DNA of 64,000 nucleotides, taken from contig NZ_CP109994.1 of NCBI RefSeq assembly GCF_025947065.1, forward strand, positions 2,976,001 through 3,040,000, read 5' to 3'. The notes below the pieces were generated by a model that worked only from the letters and a program-made list of their open reading frames with translations, did not search any database and had not been told where the DNA came from. Origin of the DNA: Flavobacterium sp. N1736. GTDB lineage: Bacteria; Bacteroidota; Bacteroidia; Flavobacteriales; Flavobacteriaceae. A program made the position numbers and the translations under genes. Numbering within the stretch: the first letter of the stretch is position 1; each line of letters begins with the position of its first letter. Positions 45,281 to 53,505 of this stretch are shown here, piece after piece.

Positions 45281-45414
45281 CCACAGATTACAAGATTAAA
45301 ATGATTTTAAAATTTGGGACAGTTTGCCACGAATTTCACAAATCTACACTAATTAATTCGTGCTAATTCGTGAAATTTGTGGCGAAAAAATCTTTTAAAT
45401 CTTATAATCTGTGG
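45281..45414. repeat. Nested inverted repeats, CCACAGATTA and GCCACGAATTTCACAAAT families
   Basis: The outer arms 45281-45297 and 45398-45414 match at 16 of 17 positions. The inner arms 45326-45343 and 45366-45383 match at 16 of 18. The result is one long two-storey hairpin that fills most of the gap after pepP. A normal terminator follows separately at 45422-45457. Confidence 0.8.
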
Positions 45415-45421
45415 CAATAAA

Positions 45422-45457
45422 AACAAAACCTCGTTTCAATTTGAATCGAGGTTTTGT
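45422..45457 (+). terminator. Terminator-like hairpin after pepP
   Basis: A 12-bp stem AACAAAACCTCG/CGAGGTTTTGTT is placed 150 bases beyond the pepP stop and 75 bases before the next ATG. Confidence 0.7.
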
Positions 45458-45531
45458 TATGCAGTTTTATGACGAACATCTAAAACTTAACCTGAATTTT
45501 ACCGAACTTTGTATTCTTAAAAAATAAAAAA

Positions 45532-46491
45532 ATGAAAGCACTTACCTTCTCTGTTTTTGGAGATTCAGATGTTTTAGAATATATAGAAATTCCTAATCCG
45601 GAATTGAAAAGCGATGAAATTTTAGTCGAAATGAAAGCCATCGGTTTAAATTTTGCCGATGTTTACAGACGAAAAGGAAACTATCATTTAAAAGGAAATC
45701 CGCCTTTTATTGCCGGTTATGAAGGCGCAGGAATTGTTATTGACGCCAATAATCATCCTGAATATAAAGTGGGCGATCGTGTGGCTTTTGCCGATGTTCC
45801 TTTTGCAAATGCAGAATTGGTTGCCGTAAACACGAATCATGTTCTTCCGTTACCCGAAGCCATTTCTTTTGAAACCGCAGCATCTATTTTATTACAGGGT
45901 TTAACAGCACATTATTTAGCAACTGACAGTCATAAAACTATAAAGGGCGAAACCGTTTTAATTCATGCCGTTGCAGGCGGAGTTGGACAGTTTTTAACCC
46001 AAATCAGCAAACTTTTGGGAGCCAATGTTATTGGTTTAACCTCATCTTCAGACAAAGCAAAAGTCGCCATTGAACAAGGTGCCGATCATGTTTTTCTATA
46101 TAATGAAGATTGGAAATCAGACATTTTTAAAATAATCCCAAATGGTGTTGATGTAGTTTACGACAGTATTGGAAGTACATTAATGGATAGTTTTGAAGTT
46201 ACAAAAGAATGTGGGCAAGTTGTTTTCTTCGGAATGGCGGGCGGCGATCCTGCACCTGTAGATCCAAGAATGTTAATGGATGGTTCAAAAACCTTAACCG
46301 GCGGCGATTTATGGAGTTATTTAAACTCTAAAGAAGAAAGAATTAAAAGAGCCAACCAATTATTTCAGTGGATTATAGAAGGAAAAGTTATGCTTTCAAC
46401 ACCAACATCTTTCAAATTATCAGAAGGAAAACTGGCACACGATTATCTGGAAAGTAGAAAAAGTACAGGGAAAATTATTCTGATTCCGTAA
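45532..46491 (+). CDS. NADPH:quinone oxidoreductase (zeta-crystallin-like, MDR superfamily)
   Basis: This 319-residue cytosolic member of the medium-chain dehydrogenase superfamily begins MKALTFSVFGDSDVLEYIEIPNPE. The quinone reductase pattern IGLNFADVYRRKGNYH is present, and the structural and catalytic zinc cysteines of alcohol dehydrogenases are absent. The NADPH site is AVAGGVGQFLTQISKLLGANVIGLTSS (about 140-168). It would carry out one- or two-electron reduction of quinones or enones, using NADPH. It lies between two repeat-filled gaps, as a single gene. The natural substrate is unknown. Confidence 0.9.
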   Translation: MKALTFSVFGDSDVLEYIEIPNPELKSDEILVEMKAIGLNFADVYRRKGNYHLKGNPPFIAGYEGAGIVIDANNHPEYKVGDRVAFADVPFANAELVAVNTNHVLPLPEAISFETAASILLQGLTAHYLATDSHKTIKGETVLIHAVAGGVGQFLTQISKLLGANVIGLTSSSDKAKVAIEQGADHVFLYNEDWKSDIFKIIPNGVDVVYDSIGSTLMDSFEVTKECGQVVFFGMAGGDPAPVDPRMLMDGSKTLTGGDLWSYLNSKEERIKRANQLFQWIIEGKVMLSTPTSFKLSEGKLAHDYLESRKSTGKIILIP

Positions 46492-46514
46492 ATAATAATC
46501 TGGGCGTGGGTAAA

Positions 46515-46641
46515 CAGTTTTCAGTCTCAGTTTTCACCGTAATCTTATCATCCCGAGGAACTAGGGATCACATAAATGAGCATATAAAATCCGTTCTTAT
46601 CCGCGTTTTCGCATAGCGAATCCGTTTTATCCGCGTACTTT
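46515..46641. repeat. Composite intergenic repeat block
   Basis: Three pieces sit side by side. First is a CAGTCTCAG word (46515-46537), the family also found near 50.2 and 55.5-55.9 kb. Second is a small hairpin, ATCCC-GAGGAACTA-GGGAT (about 46550-46569). Third is a direct repeat of about 22 bases (46589-46610 and 46620-46641, words ATCCGTT and ATCCGCG) around the hairpin TTCGCATAGCGAA. It fills the gap between convergent genes. Confidence 0.7.
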
Positions 46642-46665
46642 CTTTTCGATAAAACTCAACCCAAT

Positions 46666-47754
46666 TTACAACTGATTAACCTCAATTTTCGTCAATTCAG
46701 ATAATTCTAAAATTCGGTCTACGTCATTTTTATTGGCAACAAAAAACAAATAATTATCGCCCTGCGTATCATACGTCATTAATTCAAGATCATGTTTTTC
46801 TAATGCCGATTGAATGTATGGAAACAAATCATGACTATATGTTTCTTCCGGATATTCGAAATTAAGATCTTCGCCAATCATTTCAGATATAAAATATTCA
46901 GCATCTTCCGGATCAAATTTCCAATCACTGTTCCAGCAATTTATAACTTCAAAAAAGTTCCAATGACCTTCCACTTTTGCATGGTATTCTTTTGTTTCTT
47001 TTTTAAAATCTTTAAAAAGCTTTTTAGATTGTTTTTGAACCAGTATTTCGTCGACATTTCCTCTTGAAACTAACTTAATAAATTCTTCAAAAGATTCAAC
47101 CGTAACCTCTTCATCAAGCAATAAATTTTCTTGTGATGGAAGTTCAATTCCCTGCGGAATTTCAATATTTACATATTGGCAAATTCCCTGCAAAACAGTT
47201 TTAAATTCTCTAAAACCAATTTCCTGAATATCATTTTTAGGCTCATTTATATCAATATATTCAGTTTCGAGAATTCCTTTTATATAATCAAAAAGATAAC
47301 TGTTGTTGTATAGAATTCTAAAATCATTCGTTTCTAAACTATTTGTACAGCAAAAAAAGATAATGAAATTATGAAAAACATGTTTCAGGTCTTTTTTTAT
47401 TCGCGCTGGAGGTTCTGTATAAAACTGAATATGCAGATAATCAAATTCTAATTCCTGTTCTATTTTATCTTGGGTAATGGGATCAATATTCAACTTTTTA
47501 TAAAGCTCATTTAAAACTTCATAAGAGTTTTTAAAACCATTTTTCTCAATCTCTTTTTGGGTTTCTTCATAATCAAATGAAGATGGAAAAGTAAACAAAT
47601 TCACAGAAACAGCATTATGCATGCCTTTCATTTTAAACTCAAATTGACTTTCTGTATGATACAAATGAGCATATATAGAATCGACGACATCAAAAGAAAC
47701 AATGGATTTTGGGTCATTATTTCTTCCGAATAGATTAGAAAAGAAGTTTTTCAT
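46666..47754 (-). CDS. Cytoplasmic protein of unknown function (DUF6630-like)
   Basis: I do not recognise a characterised function. The 362 residues lack a signal peptide and membrane segments and are acidic. The C-terminal ~120 residues (WNSDWKFDPEDAEYFISEMIG through YDTQGDNYLFFVANKNDVDRILEL) resemble the DUF6630 domain as I remember it, a small alpha/beta fold. The first ~200 residues are an unassigned domain with a CC pair near 135. Context gives no help: it is transcribed toward a repeat block and preceded by an AT-rich gap. DUF6630 is a working label only. Confidence 0.65.
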   Translation of the reverse strand: MKNFFSNLFGRNNDPKSIVSFDVVDSIYAHLYHTESQFEFKMKGMHNAVSVNLFTFPSSFDYEETQKEIEKNGFKNSYEVLNELYKKLNIDPITQDKIEQELEFDYLHIQFYTEPPARIKKDLKHVFHNFIIFFCCTNSLETNDFRILYNNSYLFDYIKGILETEYIDINEPKNDIQEIGFREFKTVLQGICQYVNIEIPQGIELPSQENLLLDEEVTVESFEEFIKLVSRGNVDEILVQKQSKKLFKDFKKETKEYHAKVEGHWNFFEVINCWNSDWKFDPEDAEYFISEMIGEDLNFEYPEETYSHDLFPYIQSALEKHDLELMTYDTQGDNYLFFVANKNDVDRILELSELTKIEVNQL

Positions 47755-47827
47755 TGGCGTATATTAAAGGATAATTTTTTATACTAAATATAAGATATTC
47801 CAATAAATAAAAAACCAATTTTATATG

Positions 47828-49387
47828 TTATTTCAAAGTTTCGGCAATCATTAAGGCACATTTTTCTCCATCAATGGCAGCAGAGATAATTCCTCCTGCG
47901 TAACCTGCACCTTCTCCGCAAGGATATAAACCTTTTATCTGCAAATGTTCATACGTTATTGGATCTCTGGGAATACGAACCGGAGACGATGTTCTGCTTT
48001 CCGGAGCATGCAAAATTGCTTCATTGGTTAAATAACCGTGCATTGATTTTCCAAATTCTTTAAAACCTTCGCGTAAAATCTGCGATAAAAATCCAGGAAA
48101 AACCTGCCCCATTTCAACCGAAGTTGTTCCGGGAACATAAGACGTTTTCGGAATATCTGCTGAAACTTTATTCTGAGTAAAATCAACCATTCGCTGCGCC
48201 GGAACTTTTTGAGTTTCTCCAGCCAAATGCCACGCTTTTTGTTCGATACTTTTTTGAAATTCCATTCCTGCTAAAGCACCAAATTTTGCAAAGGGTTTAA
48301 AATCTTCCAATTTTAATTCAATTACAATTCCTGAATTTGCCGTAACCTGATCTCTTTTTGATGGCGACCAGCCATTTGTTACCACTTCGCCCGGACTTGT
48401 AGCGCAAGGCGCAATTACCCCTCCCGGGCACATACAAAACGAATACATTCCTCGCCCATTAACTTGCTTCACGATTGAATATGGCGCCGGTGGCAAATGT
48501 TCACCACGATAATCACAACTATACTGAATACTATCGATTAATTGTTGAGAATGTTCTGCACGAACTCCTAAAGCAAAAGGTTTTGCTTCTATAAATATTT
48601 TCTTTTTATCTAATAATTCAAAGATATCTCGCGCCGAATGCCCAGTTGCTAAGATTAGTTTATTGGCAAGAATCTTGTCTCCGGTTTGTGTTACAATTCC
48701 TTCGACTTCATTATTTTTTACTAAAATATCCGTTACTCGAGTGTCAAATAAAACCTGACCTCCAAATTCGATGATTTTATTTCGAATATCTTCAATGATT
48801 TTTGGTAATTTATTTGTTCCGATATGTGGATGTGCTTCTACCAAAATATCTTCAGAAGCTCCAAAAGCTACCAAAAGTTCCAAAATTCTGGTTACATCAC
48901 CACGCTTTTTAGAACGCGTATATAATTTTCCATCAGAATAAGTTCCTGCTCCGCCTTCGCCAAAACAATAGTTAGAATCTTCGTTAACCAAATGATCAAC
49001 ATTGATTGCTTTTAAATCACGTCTACGTCCGCGAACATCTTTTCCACGTTCGATAACAATTGGTTTTAAGCCTAATTCTATTAATTGCAAAGCCGCAAAA
49101 AGTCCGGCCGGACCAGCGCCGACAACAATAACTTCCTGCGCCGATGAAACATCCTTATATATAGGTAGCCCAATTTTAGTTTCCTGAAAAGGTTCACCTT
49201 GCAAATAAATAATAACTTTCAAATTGATTTTTATCGCTTTTTGACGCGCATCAATAGAACGTTTCAAAATAGAAACATGTTGAATTTCGTTTGGCGAAAC
49301 TTTTATTTGTTTAGACAAATAATCTTTTAGCAACAATTCGTTTGCAGCTATATCGGGAGAAACTTGTAATAAAAGTTCTTTTGGCAT
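47828..49387 (-). CDS. FAD-dependent oxidoreductase (COG2509-type)
   Basis: The protein has 519 residues. An N-terminal ~80-residue domain precedes the dinucleotide-binding motif VIVVGAGPAGLFAALQLIELG (about 87-107), followed by VIERG. The middle carries CFGEGGAGTYSDGKLYTR, characteristic of this family. Near the end, LYPCGEGAGYAGGIISAAIDG closes the FAD site. These proteins are widespread, cytosolic and mostly uncharacterised, and are often called FAD-dependent dehydrogenases. The substrate is unknown. It is 75 bases upstream of the DUF6630-like gene on the same strand and may be cotranscribed with it. Confidence 0.88.
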   Translation of the reverse strand: MPKELLLQVSPDIAANELLLKDYLSKQIKVSPNEIQHVSILKRSIDARQKAIKINLKVIIYLQGEPFQETKIGLPIYKDVSSAQEVIVVGAGPAGLFAALQLIELGLKPIVIERGKDVRGRRRDLKAINVDHLVNEDSNYCFGEGGAGTYSDGKLYTRSKKRGDVTRILELLVAFGASEDILVEAHPHIGTNKLPKIIEDIRNKIIEFGGQVLFDTRVTDILVKNNEVEGIVTQTGDKILANKLILATGHSARDIFELLDKKKIFIEAKPFALGVRAEHSQQLIDSIQYSCDYRGEHLPPAPYSIVKQVNGRGMYSFCMCPGGVIAPCATSPGEVVTNGWSPSKRDQVTANSGIVIELKLEDFKPFAKFGALAGMEFQKSIEQKAWHLAGETQKVPAQRMVDFTQNKVSADIPKTSYVPGTTSVEMGQVFPGFLSQILREGFKEFGKSMHGYLTNEAILHAPESRTSSPVRIPRDPITYEHLQIKGLYPCGEGAGYAGGIISAAIDGEKCALMIAETLK

Positions 49388-49408
49388 GTTTTATTGGATT
49401 CTGAAATT

Positions 49409-49516
49409 TTATGGAAATAACTTATAAATGTCTTCGCGTTTTGCAAATCTAGTAAGTTCTATGACTTCTCCGTCAAAAAAAAATCCTAATCTATATTTCC
49501 CAAATGTAACTTTCAA
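49409..49516 (-). pseudogene. C-terminal remnant of a RelE/ParE-type toxin
   Basis: Immediately after the antitoxin stop, a short frame reads LKVTFGKYRLGFFF, then about 20 more residues ending IYKLFP and a stop. This is the usual C-terminal strand and tail of RelE/ParE toxins (GKYRLGF...F.KREDIYKLFP). A full toxin has about 95 residues; here about 35 remain from a TTG, or about 45 if the frame is read back into the antitoxin. The N-terminal half is missing, so it is probably inactive. A very short functional variant cannot be excluded. Confidence 0.6.
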
Positions 49517-49764
49517 GATTCTAAGATTTTCATAATTTCTTCTCTTGAAACCAGTTCTGACCTCTCTGCTTCCTGCATTAACATCATCAAACCTAAATCT
49601 TCTTTCTCTTCATCGGATAAGTTGTTAAACTGGGTTGATTGTTTCTCTTTTACATACATTTGCACTGCATTCTCTATCAATCCTTTCACACTCGTTTTTT
49701 CAAATATTGAAATCACTTTCAACTTTGTCAAAGTTTTTTCGTCTATGTCTATTAACTTTCTCAT
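49513..49764 (-). CDS. Ribbon-helix-helix type antitoxin
   Basis: The ATG at 49764 gives 83 residues (MRKLIDIDEKTLTKLKVISIF...). A frame start at 49812 is rejected because it sits on the -33 element of the promoter. The first ~45 residues fit the MetJ/Arc fold: a beta strand (KLIDID), then two helices, with SVKGLIENAVQMYV as the second. The acidic C-terminal tail (SDEEKEDLGLMMLMQEAERSE) is the sort that wraps around a toxin. The gene is followed by a toxin remnant. Its promoter spacer contains a direct repeat, a likely site for autoregulation. Confidence 0.75.
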   Translation of the reverse strand: MRKLIDIDEKTLTKLKVISIFEKTSVKGLIENAVQMYVKEKQSTQFNNLSDEEKEDLGLMMLMQEAERSELVSREEIMKILES

Positions 49765-49781
49765 CTGAAATAAATTTTCAA

Positions 49782-49812
49782 CAAAAATATACCATATATA
49801 CGATATATACAA
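49782..49812 (-). promoter_or_regulatory. Antitoxin promoter with built-in direct-repeat operator
   Basis: On the minus strand: TTG (49812-49810), a 20-base spacer, TATTTTTG (49789-49782). The spacer holds two copies of ATATATAC (plus-strand 49794-49801 and 49803-49810) separated by one base. A repressor bound there would block both promoter elements. Confidence 0.68.
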
Positions 49813-49864
49813 TTGATTGATTCGTTATTGGGTTTTATAAAATCCATTTTCAAAATAGACTTTG

Positions 49865-49896
49865 TACCTTTGCAACTCTTTCCCGAAATTTCGGGA
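49865..49896 (+). promoter_or_regulatory. -7 element and palindromic leader of the 80-residue protein gene
   Basis: TACCTTTG at 49865-49872 is followed by the perfect 16-base palindrome TCCCGAAATTTCGGGA (49881-49896), placed in the expected 5' leader, 17 bases before the ATG. Confidence 0.6.
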
Positions 49897-49912
49897 TTAA
49901 CCTTTAAAAAAA

Positions 49913-50155
49913 ATGTCCAGAAAAATAAAACTAATTTGGGATTTTCGTGGTCCGGCTTCTGCAAAAACAGCAGAGCATCACGAGATTCATCTGAAAGAAT
50001 ATATTACCATAGAAAAACTTCCGTTGAATATTACGGGTTTTAAAATCATAAACGAAATGCAGGCAATTGCTTTTATGGTGGTTACCGATGAAAATATGAT
50101 TCCCGTACGTGATGCTTTGAAACCGCATCGTGGGGAAGTTTATAGTGATCAGTAA
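49913..50155 (+). CDS. Small protein of unknown function, 80 residues
   Basis: Not recognised as a named family. The sequence MSRKIKLIWDFRGPASAKTAEHHEIHLKEY is followed by an alpha/beta stretch (GFKIINEMQAIAFMVVTDENMIPVRDALKPHRGE). It has no signal peptide or membrane helix. Two histidines (AEHHEIH) close to an early Asp-Phe-Arg-Gly-Pro motif stand out and could bind metal. A good -7 element and a palindromic leader suggest a real, regulated gene. It looks like a conserved flavobacterial protein, but that needs a database search. It is convergent with recQ across a repeat. Confidence 0.72.
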   Translation: MSRKIKLIWDFRGPASAKTAEHHEIHLKEYITIEKLPLNITGFKIINEMQAIAFMVVTDENMIPVRDALKPHRGEVYSDQ

Positions 50156-50156
50156 T

Positions 50157-50253
50157 CAGTCGCAGTATTCAGTTCTCACTGAGAGATGTATTAGTAGCAG
50201 TCTCAGTTTTCAGTCTCAGTAAAAACTGCAAACTGTAAACTGAGACTGTAAAC
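50157..50253. repeat. Inverted repeat, CAGTCTCAGT family (locus 1)
   Basis: Arms 50198-50214 and 50232-50248 match at 16 of 17 positions. Further CAGTCGCAGTATTCAGT and CTCACTGAGAG words extend to the left. It fills the gap between convergent genes. Confidence 0.78.
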
Positions 50254-50256
50254 TTT

Positions 50257-52452
50257 TTAGTTCGCTACTTCACTAATAAATTTAATTCGCATTAAGCGTA
50301 ATTCATCGATATCATAATCGCCGTCGAATTCTTTAAGTGCATCTTCGATTTTGTCTGATTCTGATTCCATGAAATAGTCGTGAATTTCTTCTTGCTGATC
50401 GTCGTCAAGTAAATCGTCTACCCAATATTTGATATTTAATTTGGTGCCGGCATAAACGATCTGCTCCATTTCTTTAATCAAAGCATCCATTGTAAGTCCT
50501 TTTGCAGATGCAATATCACTTAATGGCAGTTTTCGATCTATGTTTTGAATGATATATAGCTTATTGGCAGAATTTACTCCGGTAGATTTTACTACTAAAT
50601 CATCCGGACGAATAATATCATTATCTTCGACATAACGATTAATAAGAGTTACGAAATCTCCGCCGTATTTCTTGGCTTTTCCTTCACCAACTCCGTGAAT
50701 ATTATATAATTCTGTTAAAGTAATCGGATATTTTAAAGCCATATCTTCAAGAGAAGGATCCTGAAAAACTACAAACGGAGGAACTCCCAATTTTTTGGCT
50801 ACTTTTTTGCGTAGTTCGCGTAACATTCCCATTAAAACTTCATCGGCGGTACCGGATGATTTTGCGGCTGTTACGATTGCTTCATCTTCAGATTCATTAT
50901 ATTCATGATCTTCAGACATCATAAATGAAACTGGGTTTTTAATAAAATTCAAGCCTTCTTTAGTGATTTTTACAACACCGTAAGTTTCTATATCTTTAGA
51001 TAAATAACCAGAGACCAGAACTTGTCGAAGCAAAGCCATCCAGTATTTTTCATCATGGTCCGAACCTGAGCCAAAAAAGGTTTGCGTATCTGTTTTGTGT
51101 GCTTTAATTACGGCATTTATACGACCTATTAAAGTAAATACAATTTCTTTTGATTTGTAAATGTGTTTTGTATCCCGAACAATTTCCAATAATTTAACGG
51201 CTTGTTCTTTGGCTTCCACTTTATTTTTAGGATTACGAACGTTGTCATCCATATCTGCACCTTCTCCGGTTTCGCTGTCGAATTCTTCACCAAAATAATG
51301 CAGTAAAAATTTTCGGCGTGACATTGAGGTTTCGGCGTAAGCCACAACTTCCTGCAAAAGAGCAAAACCAATTTCTTGTTCTGCCACCGGTTTTCCTGAC
51401 ATAAATTTCTCCAGCTTTTCTACATCTTTATACGAGTAATAAGCCAGACAATGTCCTTCTCCTCCATCACGTCCGGCGCGTCCGGTTTCCTGATAATAAC
51501 TTTCGAGTGATTTTGGAATATCATGATGAATCACAAAACGAACATCGGGTTTATCGATTCCCATTCCAAATGCGATTGTTGCCACAACAACATCTACATC
51601 TTCCATCAAAAACATATCCTGATGTTTGGCGCGGGTTTTTGCGTCTAAACCTGCGTGATATGGCACAGCGCTAATTCCGTTAACTTGTAAAACTTCGGCA
51701 ATCGACTCTACTTTTTTACGGCTTAAACAGTAAATAATTCCTGATTTGCCTTTGTGCTGTTTGATAAATCGAATAATATCCGATTCTATATTTTTTGTTT
51801 TAGTACGAACTTCGTAGTATAAATTGGGTCTGTTAAATGATGCTTTAAAGGTATTTGCATCAGACATGTCCAGGTTTTTTAGAATATCTTCCTGAACTTT
51901 TGGGGTTGCAGTAGCTGTAAGTCCAATAATAGGTACCTGACCTAATTGTTTGATAATGTTTTTAAGATTTCGGTATTCAGGCCTAAAATCATGTCCCCAT
52001 TCTGATATACAATGTGCTTCATCAATAGCAACAAATGAAATAGGCACGCTTTGCAAAAAGGCTACATATTCTTCTTTTGTTAAGGACTCAGGGGCGACAT
52101 ATAAAAGTTTTGTTAAACCAGATGTAATATCTTTTTTAACCTGTGCAATTTCTGTTTTGGTAAGGGAGGAATTTAACACATGCGCAATTCCGTTTTCTGA
52201 AGAAAGGCTTCTGATGGCATCAACCTGATTTTTCATCAAAGCAATTAGAGGAGAAACAACAATTGCTGTTCCATCCTGAATTAAAGCGGGTAATTGATAA
52301 CAAAGAGACTTTCCACCGCCTGTTGGCATAATTACAAAAGTATTCTTTTTACCTAAGATACTCGTAATGACTTGCTCCTGCAAGCCTTTAAATTGGCTAA
52401 AGCCGAAATACTTCTTTAATTCCTTGTGTATTTCAATTTCGTTTGAATTCAT
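50257..52452 (-). CDS. recQ: ATP-dependent DNA helicase RecQ
   Basis: This 3'-5' helicase acts in recombination and replication-fork repair. The 731 residues show Walker A PTGGGKSLCYQLP (about 43-55), DEAHCISEWGHDFRPEY, the TATATP motif, the helicase C domain with FGMGIDKPDVRFVIH and ETGRAGRDG, the RQC region, and a C-terminal HRDC domain (about 535-610). Beyond HRDC about 110 acidic residues follow (DDLLDDDQQEE...), a flavobacterial extension. The usual zinc cysteines of the RecQ core are not obvious by eye. It is divergent from kdsD. Confidence 0.96.
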   Translation of the reverse strand: MNSNEIEIHKELKKYFGFSQFKGLQEQVITSILGKKNTFVIMPTGGGKSLCYQLPALIQDGTAIVVSPLIALMKNQVDAIRSLSSENGIAHVLNSSLTKTEIAQVKKDITSGLTKLLYVAPESLTKEEYVAFLQSVPISFVAIDEAHCISEWGHDFRPEYRNLKNIIKQLGQVPIIGLTATATPKVQEDILKNLDMSDANTFKASFNRPNLYYEVRTKTKNIESDIIRFIKQHKGKSGIIYCLSRKKVESIAEVLQVNGISAVPYHAGLDAKTRAKHQDMFLMEDVDVVVATIAFGMGIDKPDVRFVIHHDIPKSLESYYQETGRAGRDGGEGHCLAYYSYKDVEKLEKFMSGKPVAEQEIGFALLQEVVAYAETSMSRRKFLLHYFGEEFDSETGEGADMDDNVRNPKNKVEAKEQAVKLLEIVRDTKHIYKSKEIVFTLIGRINAVIKAHKTDTQTFFGSGSDHDEKYWMALLRQVLVSGYLSKDIETYGVVKITKEGLNFIKNPVSFMMSEDHEYNESEDEAIVTAAKSSGTADEVLMGMLRELRKKVAKKLGVPPFVVFQDPSLEDMALKYPITLTELYNIHGVGEGKAKKYGGDFVTLINRYVEDNDIIRPDDLVVKSTGVNSANKLYIIQNIDRKLPLSDIASAKGLTMDALIKEMEQIVYAGTKLNIKYWVDDLLDDDQQEEIHDYFMESESDKIEDALKEFDGDYDIDELRLMRIKFISEVAN

Positions 52453-52477
52453 TCTTTATATTAATGGATATTTTGTA

Positions 52478-52485
52478 TAAATTTG
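52478..52485 (+). promoter_or_regulatory. -7 element of the kdsD-tatC operon
   Basis: TAAATTTG. The in-frame TTG at 52483 is part of this element, so it cannot be the kdsD start codon; translation must begin further downstream. Confidence 0.55.
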
Positions 52486-52539
52486 CAACACATAAAGATA
52501 CAACTTTCTTTTATACATACAAATTTTAAATATTCTGTT

Positions 52540-53505
52540 TTGATCACAAAAGAAAATATATTGGCAATCGCCAAAAAAACAATACTCTCTGAAAGTGAAG
52601 CAATTACAAAGCTAATTGATTTTCTTGATGAAAATTTCTTCGAAGCAACCCAACGTATTTACGAAACCAAAGGTCGATTGATCGTTACAGGCATCGGAAA
52701 AAGCGCCATTATTGCACAAAAAATGGTGGCTACTTTTAACTCAACCGGAACACCTTCTATGTTTCTGCATGCCTCAGAAGCCATTCATGGCGACTTGGGA
52801 ATGATACAAAAAGAAGACATCATTATTTGCATTTCAAAAAGCGGAAACAGTCCTGAAATAAAAGTTCTTGTTCCGTTATTGAAACGTTTTGGAAATATCT
52901 TAATTGCCATTACCGGAAATATAACTTCGGCATTAGCCAAAGGTTCAGACTATGTTTTGAACACCACGGTTGATATGGAAGCCTGCCCAATAAATCTTGC
53001 ACCAACAAACAGTACAACAGCCCAACTTGTTATGGGTGATGCTCTTGCGGTTTGTTTAATGGAAATGCGCGATTTTAAACCTGAAGATTTTGCGGTTTAT
53101 CATCCGGGTGGTGCTTTAGGAAAAAAATTACTGCTTCGCGTAAAAGATATGATTGAACATTCGTTAAAACCTCAAGTGACTCCGGATACATCTATCAAAA
53201 AAGCTATTTTTGAAATATCTGAAAAACGATTAGGCGTAACAGCCGTTATTGAAAATGGTAAAATTATCGGAATTATTACTGACGGAGACATCCGAAGAAT
53301 GCTAAATGACGTAGATACAATTGCAGATTTAACCGCAAAAGATATTATGTCTAAAAATCCTAAAGTAGTATCTTCTGAAACTATGGCTGTTGATGCCTTA
53401 AATATTTTAGAAGATTTTTCGATAACGCAGCTTATTGTTGCTGATAATGGTGAATATAAAGGCGTACTGCATTTACATGACATTTTAAAAGAAGGAATCG
53501 TATAA
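52540..53505 (+). CDS. kdsD: D-arabinose-5-phosphate isomerase (KpsF/GutQ family)
   Basis: KdsD makes arabinose-5-phosphate, the precursor of Kdo in LPS. I place the start at TTG 52540 (reading LITKENILAIAKK), giving 321 residues, close to E. coli KdsD (328). An earlier TTG at 52483 overlaps the -7 element. The SIS domain (about 30-170) has TGIGKSAIIAQKMV and the active-site HASEAIHGDLGM. Two CBS domains follow (about 190-315; ISEKRLGVTAVIENGKIIGIITDGDIRR). It overlaps tatC by one base. With lptB downstream, the operon serves LPS synthesis and export. Confidence 0.92.
   Translation: MITKENILAIAKKTILSESEAITKLIDFLDENFFEATQRIYETKGRLIVTGIGKSAIIAQKMVATFNSTGTPSMFLHASEAIHGDLGMIQKEDIIICISKSGNSPEIKVLVPLLKRFGNILIAITGNITSALAKGSDYVLNTTVDMEACPINLAPTNSTTAQLVMGDALAVCLMEMRDFKPEDFAVYHPGGALGKKLLLRVKDMIEHSLKPQVTPDTSIKKAIFEISEKRLGVTAVIENGKIIGIITDGDIRRMLNDVDTIADLTAKDIMSKNPKVVSSETMAVDALNILEDFSITQLIVADNGEYKGVLHLHDILKEGIV

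Noticed and set aside
49635..49964. Small frames on both strands around the antitoxin promoter
   Set aside because: They overlap the antitoxin, its promoter and the palindromic leader, and none has protein-like composition.
52483..52539. TTG at 52483 as start of kdsD
   Set aside because: The codon is part of the TAAATTTG promoter element, so it would not be in the transcript.
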